NCBI GenBank assembly: GCA_004352715.1
Contig: SCFE01000012.1
Span: 2,719,631 to 2,783,630 of the forward strand
DNA length: 64,000 nucleotides
Source of the DNA: Hofstenia miamia
Taxonomy: Eukaryota; Xenacoelomorpha; Acoela
Direction: 5' to 3'
The number at the start of each line of letters is the position of its first letter. The first letter of the stretch is position 1. The notes beneath the pieces were generated by a model. That model did no database searches, was not told where the DNA came from, and saw only the letters and a list, made by a program, of their open reading frames with translations. The position numbers and the translations under genes were made by a program. Of the stretch, positions 1-11,039 are shown one piece after another.

Positions 1-1393
1 TAAAATTGTACTGCTGGCATAATTTTTCAAAAAGTGCTTATTGAACAAATGTATCTAGAAAAATTGGTAAAAAATAAATGTAAATTTAGATTGAGCCATT
101 TAGGCTGCAGGTGTTAAAATTTTACAACTTATTGAAAAGTATTTCATCATTATTTTGCAATCCACCCAATACTATTTTTGACCAAAAGTTACAAGCACCT
201 TTAAACTCATTCTTAATCTATTAATAATGTCTAATTTATTAATATGTATAGGTAAATCCTATTTGACTACGTTTTTTGAAAAATTGCTTTTCTAAGTGAT
301 ACAGATGTATTTACTTCAGTAGAAAATAACAAATAACTATGACTACTATTACAGGGATTTAAAAGAGATTCCTGACGTGGTGATCAACTAGAGTTTCCAA
401 AATCAGAAGATATTGAAAAAAATAGCCATTTGAAATGCATTTCAACATCACAATTTTTAGTAATTTCTGAATTTCTTTCAAAAATATATATTTTTTACCA
501 CTCAAGGTCAATTTTGATGGAAATTTATGATTGCCTAATTCAATAAAAGAAGAAATGAACGTGATTGAAATTGCTAACTATGAAGGTTGCTTTAATCATG
601 TGATTGCAAAAGAGTGACATGACTTCATGCTTTTGGAAGCACAGTCCTGGTTTTTAGCGCCTTTGACATCCATTCTCGTTCACCTTAGGAATGCCGCTAA
701 TTTATTAAGTTTTGTGCTATTTCATTTTAGAGGTGACTAGCAAGGTGGCAAAATGCAAGCATTATCTTGCTAATTCCTTTAGGTTGTGAAATAATATAAA
801 ATTATGTCACACTAGTTATGCAGTAAATTGTTCCATCATGAACAAATTTAATACTATTTATTTTCAGTTTTTTCAACTACACTTAATTTTGAAGTTTATT
901 CAATGCATATTCTAAAAGAAATATAATTATGAATTACAATTTTTCTGAATGTTCAAAATAATTTTGACTTTACAGCATTTATTTTTACAGCAATTATTGT
1001 AAGGTCTATCATTTTTGTAATGGATGTACTCATAACTATGGCACAATTTTCTGTTATTGCTTCATGAATACTCCAATTACAAATTTTGGTGAGATTAAAG
1101 AAATATAGTGAAAAATTAATGAATATTTGATAACCATGGTACCTTATTGTTTCATTTTTTAGTAACAAGAAGTAACCAAAATGTCGCATTATTTAGTTTC
1201 AAAAATTTAACAAAATTTTGATGAAAATATTAATGCTAAAATTAACCTAATTAAACATGATTATTATCTGGAACTGATAAATAGACTTGAAGTTTTATGT
1301 GTACATACATGAGCTTATGCAATTTTAACATGATCCAATCATGTGGTCAAGTTGAGAGAAATAGAGGAAAGAACTAAGACTAAATTTTGAAAT
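1..1393. other. AT-rich stretch without recognisable gene
   Basis: No coding frame with family features is visible. The last ~75 bases (about 1320-1393) are a degenerate copy of the start of the LTR that follows: the series ATGATCC, GGTCAA, GAGAGAAA, ACTAAGACTAAA recurs in the same order about 75 bases downstream. The LTR edge therefore looks partly duplicated. Confidence 0.5.
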
Positions 1394-3919
1394 TGTGACA
1401 TAATCCATCAAGACTATCATGATTGGTCAAAATGAGAGAAAAAGAATGAAGAAACAAAGACTAAAATTATTATTGATTATAATGATTAAATTGTAAATCA
1501 TGATAGGATTGATTATTTTCACTTTGTAAATGTTTTGTGCAATTAATACTTAAAATTATACTTGATGGTATTTGACAAAACAAAAGATGGTCAAACAGCA
1601 TAGTCAAATTAAAGCTGACGTTGTGTAAAATTAACAGAAATATTAAAGCAGGGAAAAACTGTCAACAAGAAAGATTAGCAGGTACTCGTCGAGTATTTAG
1701 TTGTTTATCACCAAGTGCTATAAATATAATGAATTGGATGTAATTAATGAGGNNNNNNNNNNNNNNNNNNNNNNNNNNNNNNNNNNNNNNNNNNNNNNNN
1801 NNNNNNNNNNNNNNNNNNNNNNNNNNNNNNNNNNNNNNNNNNNNNNNNNNNNNNNNNNNNNNNNNNNNNNNNNNNNNNNNNNNNNNNNNNNNNNNNNNNN
1901 NNNNNNNNNNNNNNNNNNNNNNNNNNNNNNNNNNNNNNNNNNNNNNNNNNNNNNNNNNNNNNNNNNNNNNNNNNNNNNNNNNNNNNNNNNNNNNNNNNNN
2001 NNNNNNNNNNNNNNNNNNNNNNNNNNNNNNNNNNNNNNNNNNNNNNNNNNNNNNNNNNNNNNNNNNNNNNNNNNNNNNNNNNNNNNNNNNNNNNNNNNNN
2101 NNNNNNNNNNNNNNNNNNNNNNNNNNNNNNNNNNNNNNNNNNNNNNNNNNNNNNNNNNNNNNNNNNNNNNNNNNNNNNNNNNNNNNNNNNNNNNNNNNNN
2201 NNNNNNNNNNNNNNNNNNNNNNNNNNNNNNNNNNNNNNNNNNNNNNNNNNNNNNNNNNNNNNNNNNNNNNNNNNNNNNNNNNNNNNNNNNNNNNNNNNNN
2301 NNNNNNNNNNNNNNNNNNNNNNNNNNNNNNNNNNNNNNNNNNNNNNNNNNNNNNNNNNNNNNNNNNNNNNNNNNNNNNNNNNNNNNNNNNNNNNNNNNNN
2401 NNNNNNNNNNNNNNNNNNNNNNNNNNNNNNNNNNNNNNNNNNNNNNNNNNNNNNNNNNNNNNNNNNNNNNNNNNNNNNNNNNNNNNNNNNNNNNNNNNNN
2501 NNNNNNNNNNNNNNNNNNNNNNNNNNNNNNNNNNNNNNNNNNNNNNNNNNNNNNNNNNNNNNNNNNNNNNNNNNNNNNNNNNNNNNNNNNNNNNNNNNNN
2601 NNNNNNNNNNNNNNNNNNNNNNNNNNNNNNNNNNNNNNNNNNNNNNNNNNNNNNNNNNNNNNNNNNNNNNNNNNNNNNNNNNNNNNNNNNNNNNNNNNNN
2701 NNNNNNNNNNNNNNNNNNNNNNNNNNNNNNNNNNNNNNNNNNNNNNNNNNNNGCAGTATTTTCATATTAATAAATTTGGCAGTATAATTGCAAATGCTAA
2801 TTAATGCTGACATGCGTAAATCAGCAGATGAAGGAAAATCAGAGAATCGAAAATTGTCAACAACTTAGATTTAACAGGTACTAGCCAAATATTTGAATGT
2901 TTAATATTTTCAAGTATAAAAGTGGTGCAATTTATTATTTTGGTGATTACTTAAATTCATTAGATTTACTTTGCTTTTCTTTGTCAGGTTATTTTATTAA
3001 TTGTCATGGAAAGCTAAATGTTTAAGCACTAGGGTAATCAAGATGGTGGTCCATGACTTCATTTAATGGGAGCTTCATAACAGCTTTGCACTAACATTAA
3101 TTTGTTCGCCATTCAAACGGCTGTGCGGCTGGTAGCTGGTGCTTACCTTATGTGCTCTTAGGTTAGGTATAAGGATAGGGGTTTTTTATTTTTGCTTTAG
3201 CTTTCCTATCGTTTGTTGTTCGTATTATTACATTATGATCTTTCATTTAGCCCTCGTAGGAAATTTCATGACTTGTTTGTATTGTATTGTATCAATTTTG
3301 TTATATGTAATTATCAGCAGACTGAACTACCAACTTTCCCTTTTATTTATGGCCGCATTGGTTGTTCACATATATAGTATGTTAACATGTATCTATTTAT
3401 ATGTAGGGATATTAAATGTAAGGAATTATAATAAGCTAATGCATCCTGGTTGCAAGTTCCACTTATATTACAAACTCATTAATAACAAGAACAATCAATG
3501 CACTAAATTAATAAGTTATTGCACACTGTCACTATCGTATTCTCACACATTGTTTCACGCACTGAGTCACTGGCGTTGCAGTTGGTGTTTCTTTCAATGT
3601 TCAAGTGTCAGCTGGAATTAATTGTTATATTGTAATTCTTCAATTCCTCTTTGTGCTTTGCCTCAGGTCGGGTTTTTGACACTGTACATTGTACCATCTA
3701 TCTATTGTCTTGCGCCTAAAGTACAGTTGTTAGTTTACTTACCAATATTATTTGAACAGATATTATCTTAATTAATATGCAAAACAAAGTTAGAGTAAAG
3801 GAAGAGAGATGGAAACACAGAATCTGTCACCTACCATACTAGTCAAGGAGGGAAAAATGTTACAGCAGCTCCTAAATTAAGTTAAACTTTATTAGTTGGA
3901 AGGTTGTCAAGATTCTACA
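1394..3919 (+). repeat. 5' LTR of Ty3/gypsy element 1 (contains a gap)
   Basis: It starts TGTGACATAATCC and ends GATTCTACA directly before a primer-binding site, so it has the TG...CA ends of an LTR. The same landmarks occur in the LTR at 42,409-43,726 and, reversed, at 30,505-31,186: the AGCAGATGAA block, the ACAGGTACT block, and GGGATATTAAATGTAAGGAA near 3405. A 1000-N gap lies inside. Sequences before the gap (1600-1720) and after it (2800-2900) resemble each other, so the gap probably hides a tandem duplication. The true length is unknown; the sister copies are 1318 and 682 bp. Confidence 0.65.
1753..2752. other. Assembly gap, exactly 1000 N
   Basis: The round length suggests a placeholder of unknown true size. 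Reading frames that run through it are meaningless. Confidence 1.
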
Positions 3920-3935
3920 TGGCGACCATGACAGG
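3920..3935 (+). other. Primer-binding site, tRNA-Arg type
   Basis: TGGCGACCATGACAGG lies immediately after the LTR end. It matches, with one mismatch, the TGGCGACCGTGACAGG site complementary to the 3' end of tRNA-Arg(UCG), as used by 412/mdg1-type elements. Versions of this site follow the LTR ends at 43,727 and, degraded, at 10,779. Confidence 0.75.
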
Positions 3936-4170
3936 CGCCTGACATGCGCAAAGGAAGATTTGAGTTAAGATAGTTGTTTCTTCTTGAATCACTCAAATTG
4001 GAGAGAAAACCGGAAAAAGAAAAGGATGGAAATAGTGGAAGTAAATCAGTAGTGACTTGGAAAAGAAGAAAGAAGAGAGAAGGAGGTAATGAACTACTAA
4101 TACCATACTGGAGCACAGAGAAAATTTAGAAAGGGACCAACCAAAAGAATACTCAAAGCTAAGATGCAAA

Positions 4171-5690
4171 ATGGTACATTTGAAGAAAAAAACTAAGAGT
4201 GAGCACAGAACTCAAAGAACTCCTCAGATGAGGAACACGCCTGAGACACAAGATGTGATTATGTCCCCTGAAAGTGAACGTTCCCCAACAGAGCAGGTAT
4301 TGCAACCAGCAGAATTGACCAATGAACTCACAATAGTTCAGTTAATGGAAGTTATTGATAACAATATGAAGGAAAGAAAAGAGTTGACTAAACAAATAGA
4401 AGAACTAACAAAAAGAATGATAGAAGTGGAAATAAAAAATGTTGAAAAAGAAAGGTTGATAGATGAAATAAAAGAGGACACAAGTCTTTGGTTGACAGAA
4501 CAAAGAAATTTGTTTCAGCAACAAATCAAAAAGTTGACAGAAGTGAACAAAGAGATAAAAATTCAAAGTGAATGCTTACAGAAAATGATGATGGAGTTGC
4601 ACAAAGAAAATGTAAGTTTACGAGAAGAGAATATAGTTAAACAATTGAAAATTGATAGCTTAAAAGATGAATTACAGTGAATTGAACTAAAGAAAGGTGA
4701 GATAAAAATGATAGAAAATGTTGTAGTGGAAAAACCACACGAGTTAAATGCAGTGATACCACCAATAGAAGCAACAGTAGAAGATTATAAAAATACACAA
4801 ACTGAAGAAGAATTTATAGCAAAGTTAGTGGAAAACATGATGAAACAAGTTAAAGAAAACTGTGAGAAACCAATAGAAGACAAACCAATATTTCAAAGCA
4901 CTATATTATCAGAGGATGATGATAATGATACATTGGTATGTAAGGCGATATTACCCAAATTCACAGGAAGAGTGGATAACTATTCACCCACATTTAATGA
5001 GTGGTTAGAAATTTTCGAAATGAGCATGAGGGAAAGGAAAGTAACGCAACAAAGAGCAGCAGCAAGATTCCCGCTATACCTAAGTGGTGCCACATATCAA
5101 CATTATTTGGTACTAGAGACACAAATTAAAATGGATTATAAAAAACTGATAGGGGAATATCAACAATATTACGACGATGAAAGTTTTAAGAGTCAGTACA
5201 GAATGTTGTTGAATGGAATAAAGATGAATAGTAGGGATGACTTATGAAACTATAGTCTCAAGTGGAGAGATTATTGAAGCTTAGTTCTAGAGAACAGAGG
5301 TATTCGAAGTACAATTAATTTGCACATATTAGCAAAGGTTTACCAGAGGTGATACGAACACAATTTCAAATTAAGTGTGATGCAGATGACTTGTTGGATA
5401 AAATGATTAGGAAAGGCCTTGCAATACAAATTACAATGGAAAGTAATGCGAGGACTAACAAAAAATCAACAATTGGAAAACAAACAATAAATCGTACAAT
5501 GCCAATGTTTAACAAACCGACAAGTAAACCAATAATCAAGAAATCAGGAGAAGAACTGGTAAAAATAAAGTTAAAGGATGGCATGATAAAACAGATAAAA
5601 AGAAAAGACTTGAAATGTCAGATGTGTGGCAACAAAAAAATATTACAAATGGCAAATCAATTGGATAGAAGAGGAGGATGCGTATTTTGA
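4171..5690 (+). pseudogene. gag: gag polyprotein of element 1, broken
   Basis: This is the capsid/nucleocapsid precursor of the retrotransposon. From the ATG at 4171 the frame is open to a TGA at 4678, continues in the same frame to a second TGA at 5245, then shifts; the remainder is read from about 5349. The N-terminal ~170 residues form a long Lys/Glu-rich coiled coil. Around 4950-5240 comes the capsid-like part (FTGRVDNYSPTFNEWL, then RFPLYLSGATYQHY). A Cys-x2-Cys start of a zinc knuckle (CQMC, about 5615) follows but has lost its His and last Cys, and an acidic Asp/Glu tail is visible in another frame at about 5685-5765. The gag of element 3 shares the same N-terminal plan, including MSPESE. 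Both TGA stops would be Arg codons (CGA) if one CpG had not mutated. Confidence 0.8.
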
Positions 5691-5831
5691 TGAAGAGGAT
5701 TTAATGGAAAATGAAGAGAAACAAGAGGAAGAGGAAGAAGTTGAATCAACGGAAATGGAAAATTTATACTAGGGGGAGCGCCGCCTCTGAAAAAACGAGC
5801 ACCTATATTAATAGTAACTGATCTGCTAAAA

Positions 5832-6347
5832 ATGAACACAATAACAGTTGTGATTAATGGAGTAATGGTAGATGCAACGGTGGATATGGGAGCAGTAATA
5901 TCAATAATAACTGATGAATGTGCAATGAATGCATCAGGAGATTACATAGATGTGAAAGGTAAATTGGAAAATATACCCATAAGAATGGCAAATATAACAT
6001 TTTACCAAACATTTACAGTAATTGATACTGAGAGAAACCAACTACCATATTAAGTGATACTTGAAAATGACTTTTTGACGGAAAATAAGTGTATCATAGA
6101 TTACAATAATAGAACGATAATGGTACAAGAGGAAGTAGTAATGACTTATGAAGATTGAAATGTGGATGATACAATAATGTTTAAGTTGATGCAAGATGTG
6201 AGAATATTGCTGAACAACTGGAAGATGTGTGAAATTGAGATAATGGACAAAGTAAATATAGAGATAATGATATATAGTCAAGTAGAGATAAACATGAAAA
6301 AATTGTCAATTCCATCGAGTTTATGTACAATAAAAGAAGGCAAATGA
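5832..6347 (+). pseudogene. Aspartic protease region of element 1, broken
   Basis: This is the retroviral-type aspartic protease that would process Gag-Pol. It is recognised by a beta-strand-rich start followed by ATVDMGAVISIIT, which corresponds to the A-x-(V/L)-D-T-G-A active-site motif; Thr is replaced by Met here (DMG). The partner motif VILENDFLTEN follows at about 6057, where families usually have ILG-x-DF. In-frame stops sit at 6051 and 6156, and the frame continues between them without a shift. A single N at 6368 marks the join to the RT frame. Confidence 0.65.
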
Positions 6348-6363
6348 TGGATACCAGTGTTAA

Positions 6364-7330
6364 ATGCNGACAAATCACATAGTCAACATAAACAGAGAGA
6401 AGGTGACTATAAAAGGAAAACAAGTGAAGTCTGAAAAACAGATGGTGAATAAAACAATCAACATAATAACAGAAAAAGAGATGCAAACATTTCAGGTACC
6501 AGAAATTAAAGAAGGAGAGTATCAGCATTTGAATAATGAAGAAAAAGAAGAGCTGATAAGAATTCTGAACAAGCACAACAAAATATTTAATTTTGGCGAA
6601 ATCAGTGTGGGAAAGGCGATTGGAGAAATGCAGAAGATAATAACCACAACGGATGAACCGATAAGGTTACCCTGTAGAAGAGTACTGGAGAACTTGAAGG
6701 AAAATTACAACAACATTATTTGTGAAACAGGGCAATAAATATAGATCCCAGTAAACAATTTATGTGGGCAAATGGTGGGGCCCACATGGCCCCAACGTAG
6801 GGCCCACCATTTGCCAACGTAAATTGTTTACTGGGATTGTGCATAGACTTCAGAAAGTTGAATGATGTGATGAAGAAAGATGCTTATCCTTTGCTGAGGA
6901 TAGATGATATGATTTATGAGGAGACAAAAAATAAATACTTTACATGTATCAATCTATGTAAAGCCTATTGGCAGGTGCCAATGGAAACTGAAAGACATTG
7001 AAAAAACAGCATTTATAACGCCATATGGATTGTTTGAGTGGATGTACATGGCTTTCGACTCTGTAATGCGCCAGCGACATTCCAACAATATGTAACAAAG
7101 GTACTCAAACAAAACAATAAGAAAATGGAGGAAGGAGTGTGCGCGTACATAGATGATATACTAATTGCAAGTGATACTATAGAAGAACATTTGAAGAAGC
7201 TAGATAGAACATTGACAATTCTATATAATGCAGGATTACAAGTCAATGGGAAAATGTGAAATCTTAAAAACCAAAGTTGTGTTTTTGGGAAGACAAATAC
7301 AACAAGGTAAAATCAAGATGAAAAATATCG
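6364..7330 (+). pseudogene. pol: Reverse transcriptase of element 1, first copy, broken
   Basis: This encodes the N-terminal RT region: FNFGEISVGKAIGEM, then PIRLPCRRV, the usual start of the gypsy RT palm. A 93-bp palindrome interrupts it at 6745-6837. After that come DFRKLNDV, YPLLRIDDM, a shifted stretch, then FRLCNAPATFQQYV and AYIDDILIAS. The YIDD catalytic box is intact in this copy. A frameshift near 7055 and the loss of frame after 7255 inactivate it. A second, nearly identical RT stretch starts at 8457. Confidence 0.8.
6745..6837. repeat. 93-bp near-perfect palindrome inserted in RT
   Basis: The left arm starts ATCCCAGTAAACAATTTA (6745-6783) and the right arm (6800-6837) is its reverse complement. 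The arms are 38-39 bases with about three differences, and the loop is 16 bases. The GC-rich centre (GGTGGGGCCC / GGGCCCACC) stands out from the AT-rich surroundings. It splits an otherwise continuous RT reading path, so it is a foldback or MITE-like insertion. Confidence 0.85.
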
Positions 7331-7348
7331 CGAAAGAAATGATACTGT

Positions 7349-7557
7349 GAATTTTATTCAACTCAAGGAATTTGTTGCAATGATACCCACAAAACATTCA
7401 GCTGCAGAAGGATCTTTGCACAATTTAGTGGAAGATTCACAAACAATTCTCTAGCTTGGATTTGTGGGAGGACAAGGTTTTCTTGTGGATTTAATCGCTA
7501 AAAGCGAAGCCTCTGACTTTACCACTGTCAAAATTGTCAAACAAATTGACGAGGTAN
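7349..7557 (+). pseudogene. Coding-like fragment of unknown family
   Basis: Between the two RT copies one frame reads with a single stop (TAG, about 7454) for about 70 residues of balanced composition, including KEFVAMIPTKHSAAEG and LGFVGGQGFLVDLIAKSE. It ends at the single N at 7558. I do not recognise the family. The words LVEDSQ here and IVEDSQ in the downstream RT copy (about 8990) suggest the fragment was joined through a short identity. It could be a captured exon, part of another transposon, or an assembly join. Confidence 0.35.
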
Positions 7558-7670
7558 ACTTAATCAGCTCCAGTATTTTTCTTAGATTGTACAATATTGT
7601 AACTTAGTTGCATTTACAAAATGAATAAGATCATTAACTAAATTTTTACAATCATATTTCTGATTATATT

Positions 7671-7735
7671 TCATCACTATTAATCATTTGACGCTAATCT
7701 CTTGTTTGCAGCTTATTCCTTTTGGGTGATGCTAC
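7671..7735 (+). repeat. Direct repeat, left copy, flanking inverted ORF3 piece
   Basis: About 65 bases recur at 8390-8454 with around 85-90% identity. The shared core is TTGTTTGCAGCTTATTCC followed by TTTTGGGTGATG. The two copies bracket the minus-strand ORF3 fragment. Confidence 0.75.
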
Positions 7736-7737
7736 AC

Positions 7738-8389
7738 GCCCTCCTCAGCTTGTGTTTTGGATAGCACTGGTCGCTCCCCATGCAGAAGAGTGTCCGCTTT
7801 TCTTATGAGTGACTCCGCCTCAGAATCTTCCCATGTTATCATTGTGTACTTGGATTGCTTCAACATTTTCAGTACTGCCTCTTGTTCAGTGGTGACAGTG
7901 TTTGCTTATTTTAGAAATTGAGTTTCTCTGATGTTCTCTGCTATAGGTGTCATCTCTCACAATTTGTTCATTTTCTGTGAGAAAATTTCAAAGTATTTCT
8001 CCTCCAAGCAAATGCCTTTTATTGCTATTAGGAGCATCATCTGCACATCAGCTTTACATGTGTGGGCTAAGTCTGCTCTCATCTGTGTATGCAGATAAAA
8101 GAAAGTAAAGACCTTTTGTATGCTGCACATGTTTGCTACATCTTTATAGAAAAAGCTGATGTTATCCACTACTTCTTGCTCTGATATCTCGCCAGGATCA
8201 TTCTTTCCAATGTGCATCATAGTGACGATCTCCACTCTTTTCATTACGTCATAGCAGTGATACTTTTGTTCCCACATATTGGTCCATACAATATCGTTAA
8301 CTCCCGAAAATAGCATGACTGCCCATGGCTGGCGTTTCTCTATTTCATCTCTTAGTTCTTGGAGTTGAATGTTTTACAATAATTTTTCT
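7738..8389 (-). pseudogene. Accessory ORF3, C-terminal fragment with GxND motif (inverted)
   Basis: Read on the minus strand from about 8375, a frame gives ELRDEIEKRQPWAVMLF followed by SGVNDIVW and about 110 further residues to a stop at 7957, then readable remnants to about 7738 (GERPVLSKTQ). It aligns with ORF3 of element 3 (AGANDLIW at 48,638; both share VTM, NDP, DNI-x-F-x-YK) and with ORF3 of element 5 (FFYL, AxxKG, GER). The amphipathic helix followed by a hydrophobic strand and GxND resembles block III of SGNH/GDSL hydrolases, but a GDS block I was not found. Its strand is opposite to the host element, so it is an inserted or rearranged fragment. Confidence 0.65.
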
Positions 8390-8454
8390 TATCACCATTA
8401 ATCATTCGATGTTAATCTATTGTTTGCAGCTTATTCCTTTTTGGGTGATGTTAC
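8390..8454 (+). repeat. Direct repeat, right copy
   Basis: This is the partner of 7671-7735. It is followed at once by the second RT copy, so the foreign block ends here. Confidence 0.75.
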
Positions 8455-8456
8455 AA

Positions 8457-9105
8457 TATGATTTATGAGGCGACAAAAAATAAATACTTTATGTGTATCA
8501 ATCTATGTAAAGCTTATTGGCAGGTGCCAATGGAACTGAAAGACATTGAAAAGACAGCGTTTATAATGCCATATGGATTATTTGAATGGATGATGTACAT
8601 AGCTTTTGGACTCTGTAATGCGCCAGTGACATTCCAACAATATGTAACAAAGGTACTCAAACAAAACAATAAGAAAATGGAGGAAGGAGTGTGCGCGTAC
8701 ATAGATGATATACTAATTGCAAGTGATACTATAGAAGAACATTTGAAGAAGCTAGATAGAACATTGACAATTCTATATAATGCGGGATTATGAGTCAATG
8801 GGAAAAAAATGTGAAATCTTAAAAACCAAAGTTGTGTTTTTGGGAAGACAAATACAACAAGGTAAAATCAAAATGAAAAATAATGCAAAGGAAATGATTC
8901 TAAACATCAAAAGTCTGAAAACGAAAAAAGATGTGCAAAGAATAATTGGTTTCATTAATTATTACAGATCATTTATACCAAACATAGTGGAAGATTCACA
9001 AAAAATAACAGTACTACTGAAGTAGTTGAAACCATTTGAGTGGACATGGAAAGAAGAAGAACAATTAGAGAACATAAAAAATGAACTTTCTAAAATGCCT
9101 TAGTT
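8457..9105 (+). pseudogene. pol: Reverse transcriptase of element 1, second copy
   Basis: It repeats the stretch 6908-7330 at roughly 95% identity and extends further. It reads NKYFMCINLCKAYWQVPM, FGLCNAPVTFQQYV and AYIDDILIAS (YIDD intact), then after a TGA at 8791 and a shift, VVFLGRQI, IIGFINYYRSFIPNI and FEWTWKEEEQL, which form the RT thumb and the connection to RNase H. The frame is lost at about 9105, where recognisable element sequence ends. The TGA at 8791 lies where the first copy has CAA; an ancestral CGA explains both. Confidence 0.8.
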
Positions 9106-10092
9106 GAACTGACGAGATAATTGAGAAGTTAGTCGACATCTCCACAACTGTAAATCTGGAAAATCTCATTTTTTTAATAAAATATATATTTGTAACCAAA
9201 ATTCAAGTTTCAAATTTATTGTTTTTTAAATGCCAAAACCTAAAAAAATGCCAATAAATAAAAAATAATGTCGGCCACTTTTTCTTATTTTTTTGCAGTC
9301 AATATTCCTTTCCTATAATCTTATTTAAGAAATATTTATTAAATAATAGGAAAAGCTATGTAAAAAATTCTTTGAGCATTATATTTTTAAAAAAATACCG
9401 AGCTTAAATGAGCCTCATTCAAAGATTATATGTGGTGAGCCGAGCTGAACTTGGAAATGTTGGCTTGTTGAAAGTTTGATACTTAGTAATGCAATTTTTG
9501 TGAATATTACAAAAAGGAAGCAAATGTGAACTTTATCATGAAAATGCTTAAAATTTAATGGTAACATTGCATCTAATTGATAGTGTAGCATATAATCCAA
9601 TTAAAGACAAAAAGAAACCAAGATTGAACATTATATTCAAAATATAAAATCTGATTTATCAATTAATAGAATTAGTCATCCCATGTAATTTGAATAATTG
9701 TTAAGCAAATATCTGCTGCTTTCACCTTTTGACAAATCACTAGTGGACAACTCACTCCACATTAATTTTAGTATGCAACCATTAGACATGCAGAAATATT
9801 CTACGTGGACTGCAGAAATTGAATACGCGACAGGTACTTGTTTTCTCAATAAATATGTTTGTTACGAATTAGTATAAATATGTACAAAGCAAAGTATTAT
9901 GTTTATGGAAAATAAATTCCTCGGTATTTAACTTATTCTTATCTGATTTGATTATTAACTTGTAATGTGCAGCTAACCATTTCATGTGTGTAGTGATCAC
10001 AATGCTGTTGTTAGGGGATATTATATGGTAGAAGCCTTGATTGATACCTGCATTTAAGCTAAAGATAAGTGTAGGGCATTTTTCGATCATGC
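9106..10092. other. AT-rich stretch, no gene seen
   Basis: I found no family motif, LTR edge or long reading frame with sensible composition. It is the flank between element 1 and the LTR end of element 2. Confidence 0.5.
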
Positions 10093-10778
10093 TTAGCTGG
10101 CTAGTGGTATTTCAGTTTGCATGTAGTAATAACTTCAAAATAGGCTTGTCAGCCAACCCTAGGTGTGTCGAATTACTACCTATCTTATTTTAGATTCAAA
10201 TTTGTACATCATATGAGACCTATAATTGACTGATAAGGACCATCTTATTTATTGTATCATATTGTTAACTTTTATTATTCTTAAATGTAGGTTAGGAATC
10301 TGCTTTAGTTTATAGTGATTTTGCATATATAGTTACTTTTTATCTTGCAGCAGCTAGTGTTGTGACTTGTTGCTATTTTAACAATATTAAATGTAGGCTA
10401 GGAAGCTGCTCTAGTCATTACATAGTTTTTAATTGTTTAGCAGCTAGTGTTGATGCATTGTAATTCATTATGTTATTAAATTTACACTAAACAACATTGA
10501 CTGTGTGAAAGATAAGTCGAATTGTGACTGGTTTTTATTAGCAAGAATAGTTAGGGCACACAATAAACATTGCCCTTGTGAGCTAGAGCTGAGTTGCTGG
10601 AATATGGAAACCTTTGAGCAGCAGATGGATTCTCAGCGACTGGATCCAGCTTCAGGCAGTTGCCCACTTCTGTAGTATCAAACAGATAGACATTACTCTG
10701 CTAAGGAGAAACTGTAATGGCCGTGTAACTAAATAGATTCAGTTAAGAGCACATCTCAGCCTGGGTGATGATTCTACA
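10093..10778 (+). repeat. LTR (3' part) of gypsy element 2
   Basis: It ends GATTCTACA before a degraded primer-binding site, like elements 1 and 3. Blocks such as TAGATTCAAATTTGT, CATATGAG-x-CCTA and the GGCTAG neighbourhood match the LTR of element 3 in order. The left edge is not defined. An imperfect duplication lies inside: AAATGTAGGTTAGGAA...CAGCTAGTGTTG (about 10,284-10,360) recurs at about 10,390-10,452. Confidence 0.5.
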
Positions 10779-10795
10779 TAGCAACCTGTGACAGA
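10779..10795 (+). other. Degraded primer-binding site, element 2
   Basis: TAGCAACCTGTGACAG resembles the tRNA-Arg type site of element 1 with several differences, one of them an added base. Confidence 0.5.
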
Positions 10796-11039
10796 AGTGC
10801 AAACAGGCTGACCAACATCAGGATGTGTGTAGTCAAGATAGTTGTTTCTTCTACACAACCTAACCGAGAAACTTACCATGGTACAAACACCAGAAATCTC
10901 TCACTCTGCTCTGTTTTAATCAAGGATAAATTATGGAAAACAATAAACATTTCACTTGAACTGTGACATTATTGAAAGGAAACTACCTAACCTACAGGAA
11001 TTTTTTTTTGGAATGAAATTGAAAACCCAGAAATGGAAA

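Larger units (their letters stand above)
3920..9105 (+). mobile_element. Ty3/gypsy retrotransposon, element 1, internal region (defective)
   Basis: The order is primer-binding site, gag, aspartic protease, reverse transcriptase, which is that of Ty3/gypsy elements. Every frame is broken by stops or shifts. The element stops after the start of the RNase H connection near 9105, so integrase and the 3' LTR are missing here. The RT is present twice (about 6850-7330 and 8457-8880), separated by a foreign block that holds an inverted piece of the family's accessory ORF3 and a single N at 7558. This arrangement may be a nested insertion or an assembly chimera. Confidence 0.85.

Noticed and set aside
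953-1189. 78-codon minus-strand frame
   Set aside because: Low-complexity Ile/Asn/Phe composition expected from AT-rich DNA, with no family features.
1662-2813. Long reading frames across the N gaps (also at 20.4-21.1, 28.4-28.9, 54.7-56.0 and 62.0-63.1 kb)
   Set aside because: They consist mostly of unknown residues or of TA-repeat translations (Ile-Tyr runs) and carry no information.
3139-3621. 160-codon frame with hydrophobic segments
   Set aside because: It lies inside LTR 1. The homologous part of LTR 3 has a different frame (43,019-43,420), so there is no protein-level conservation.
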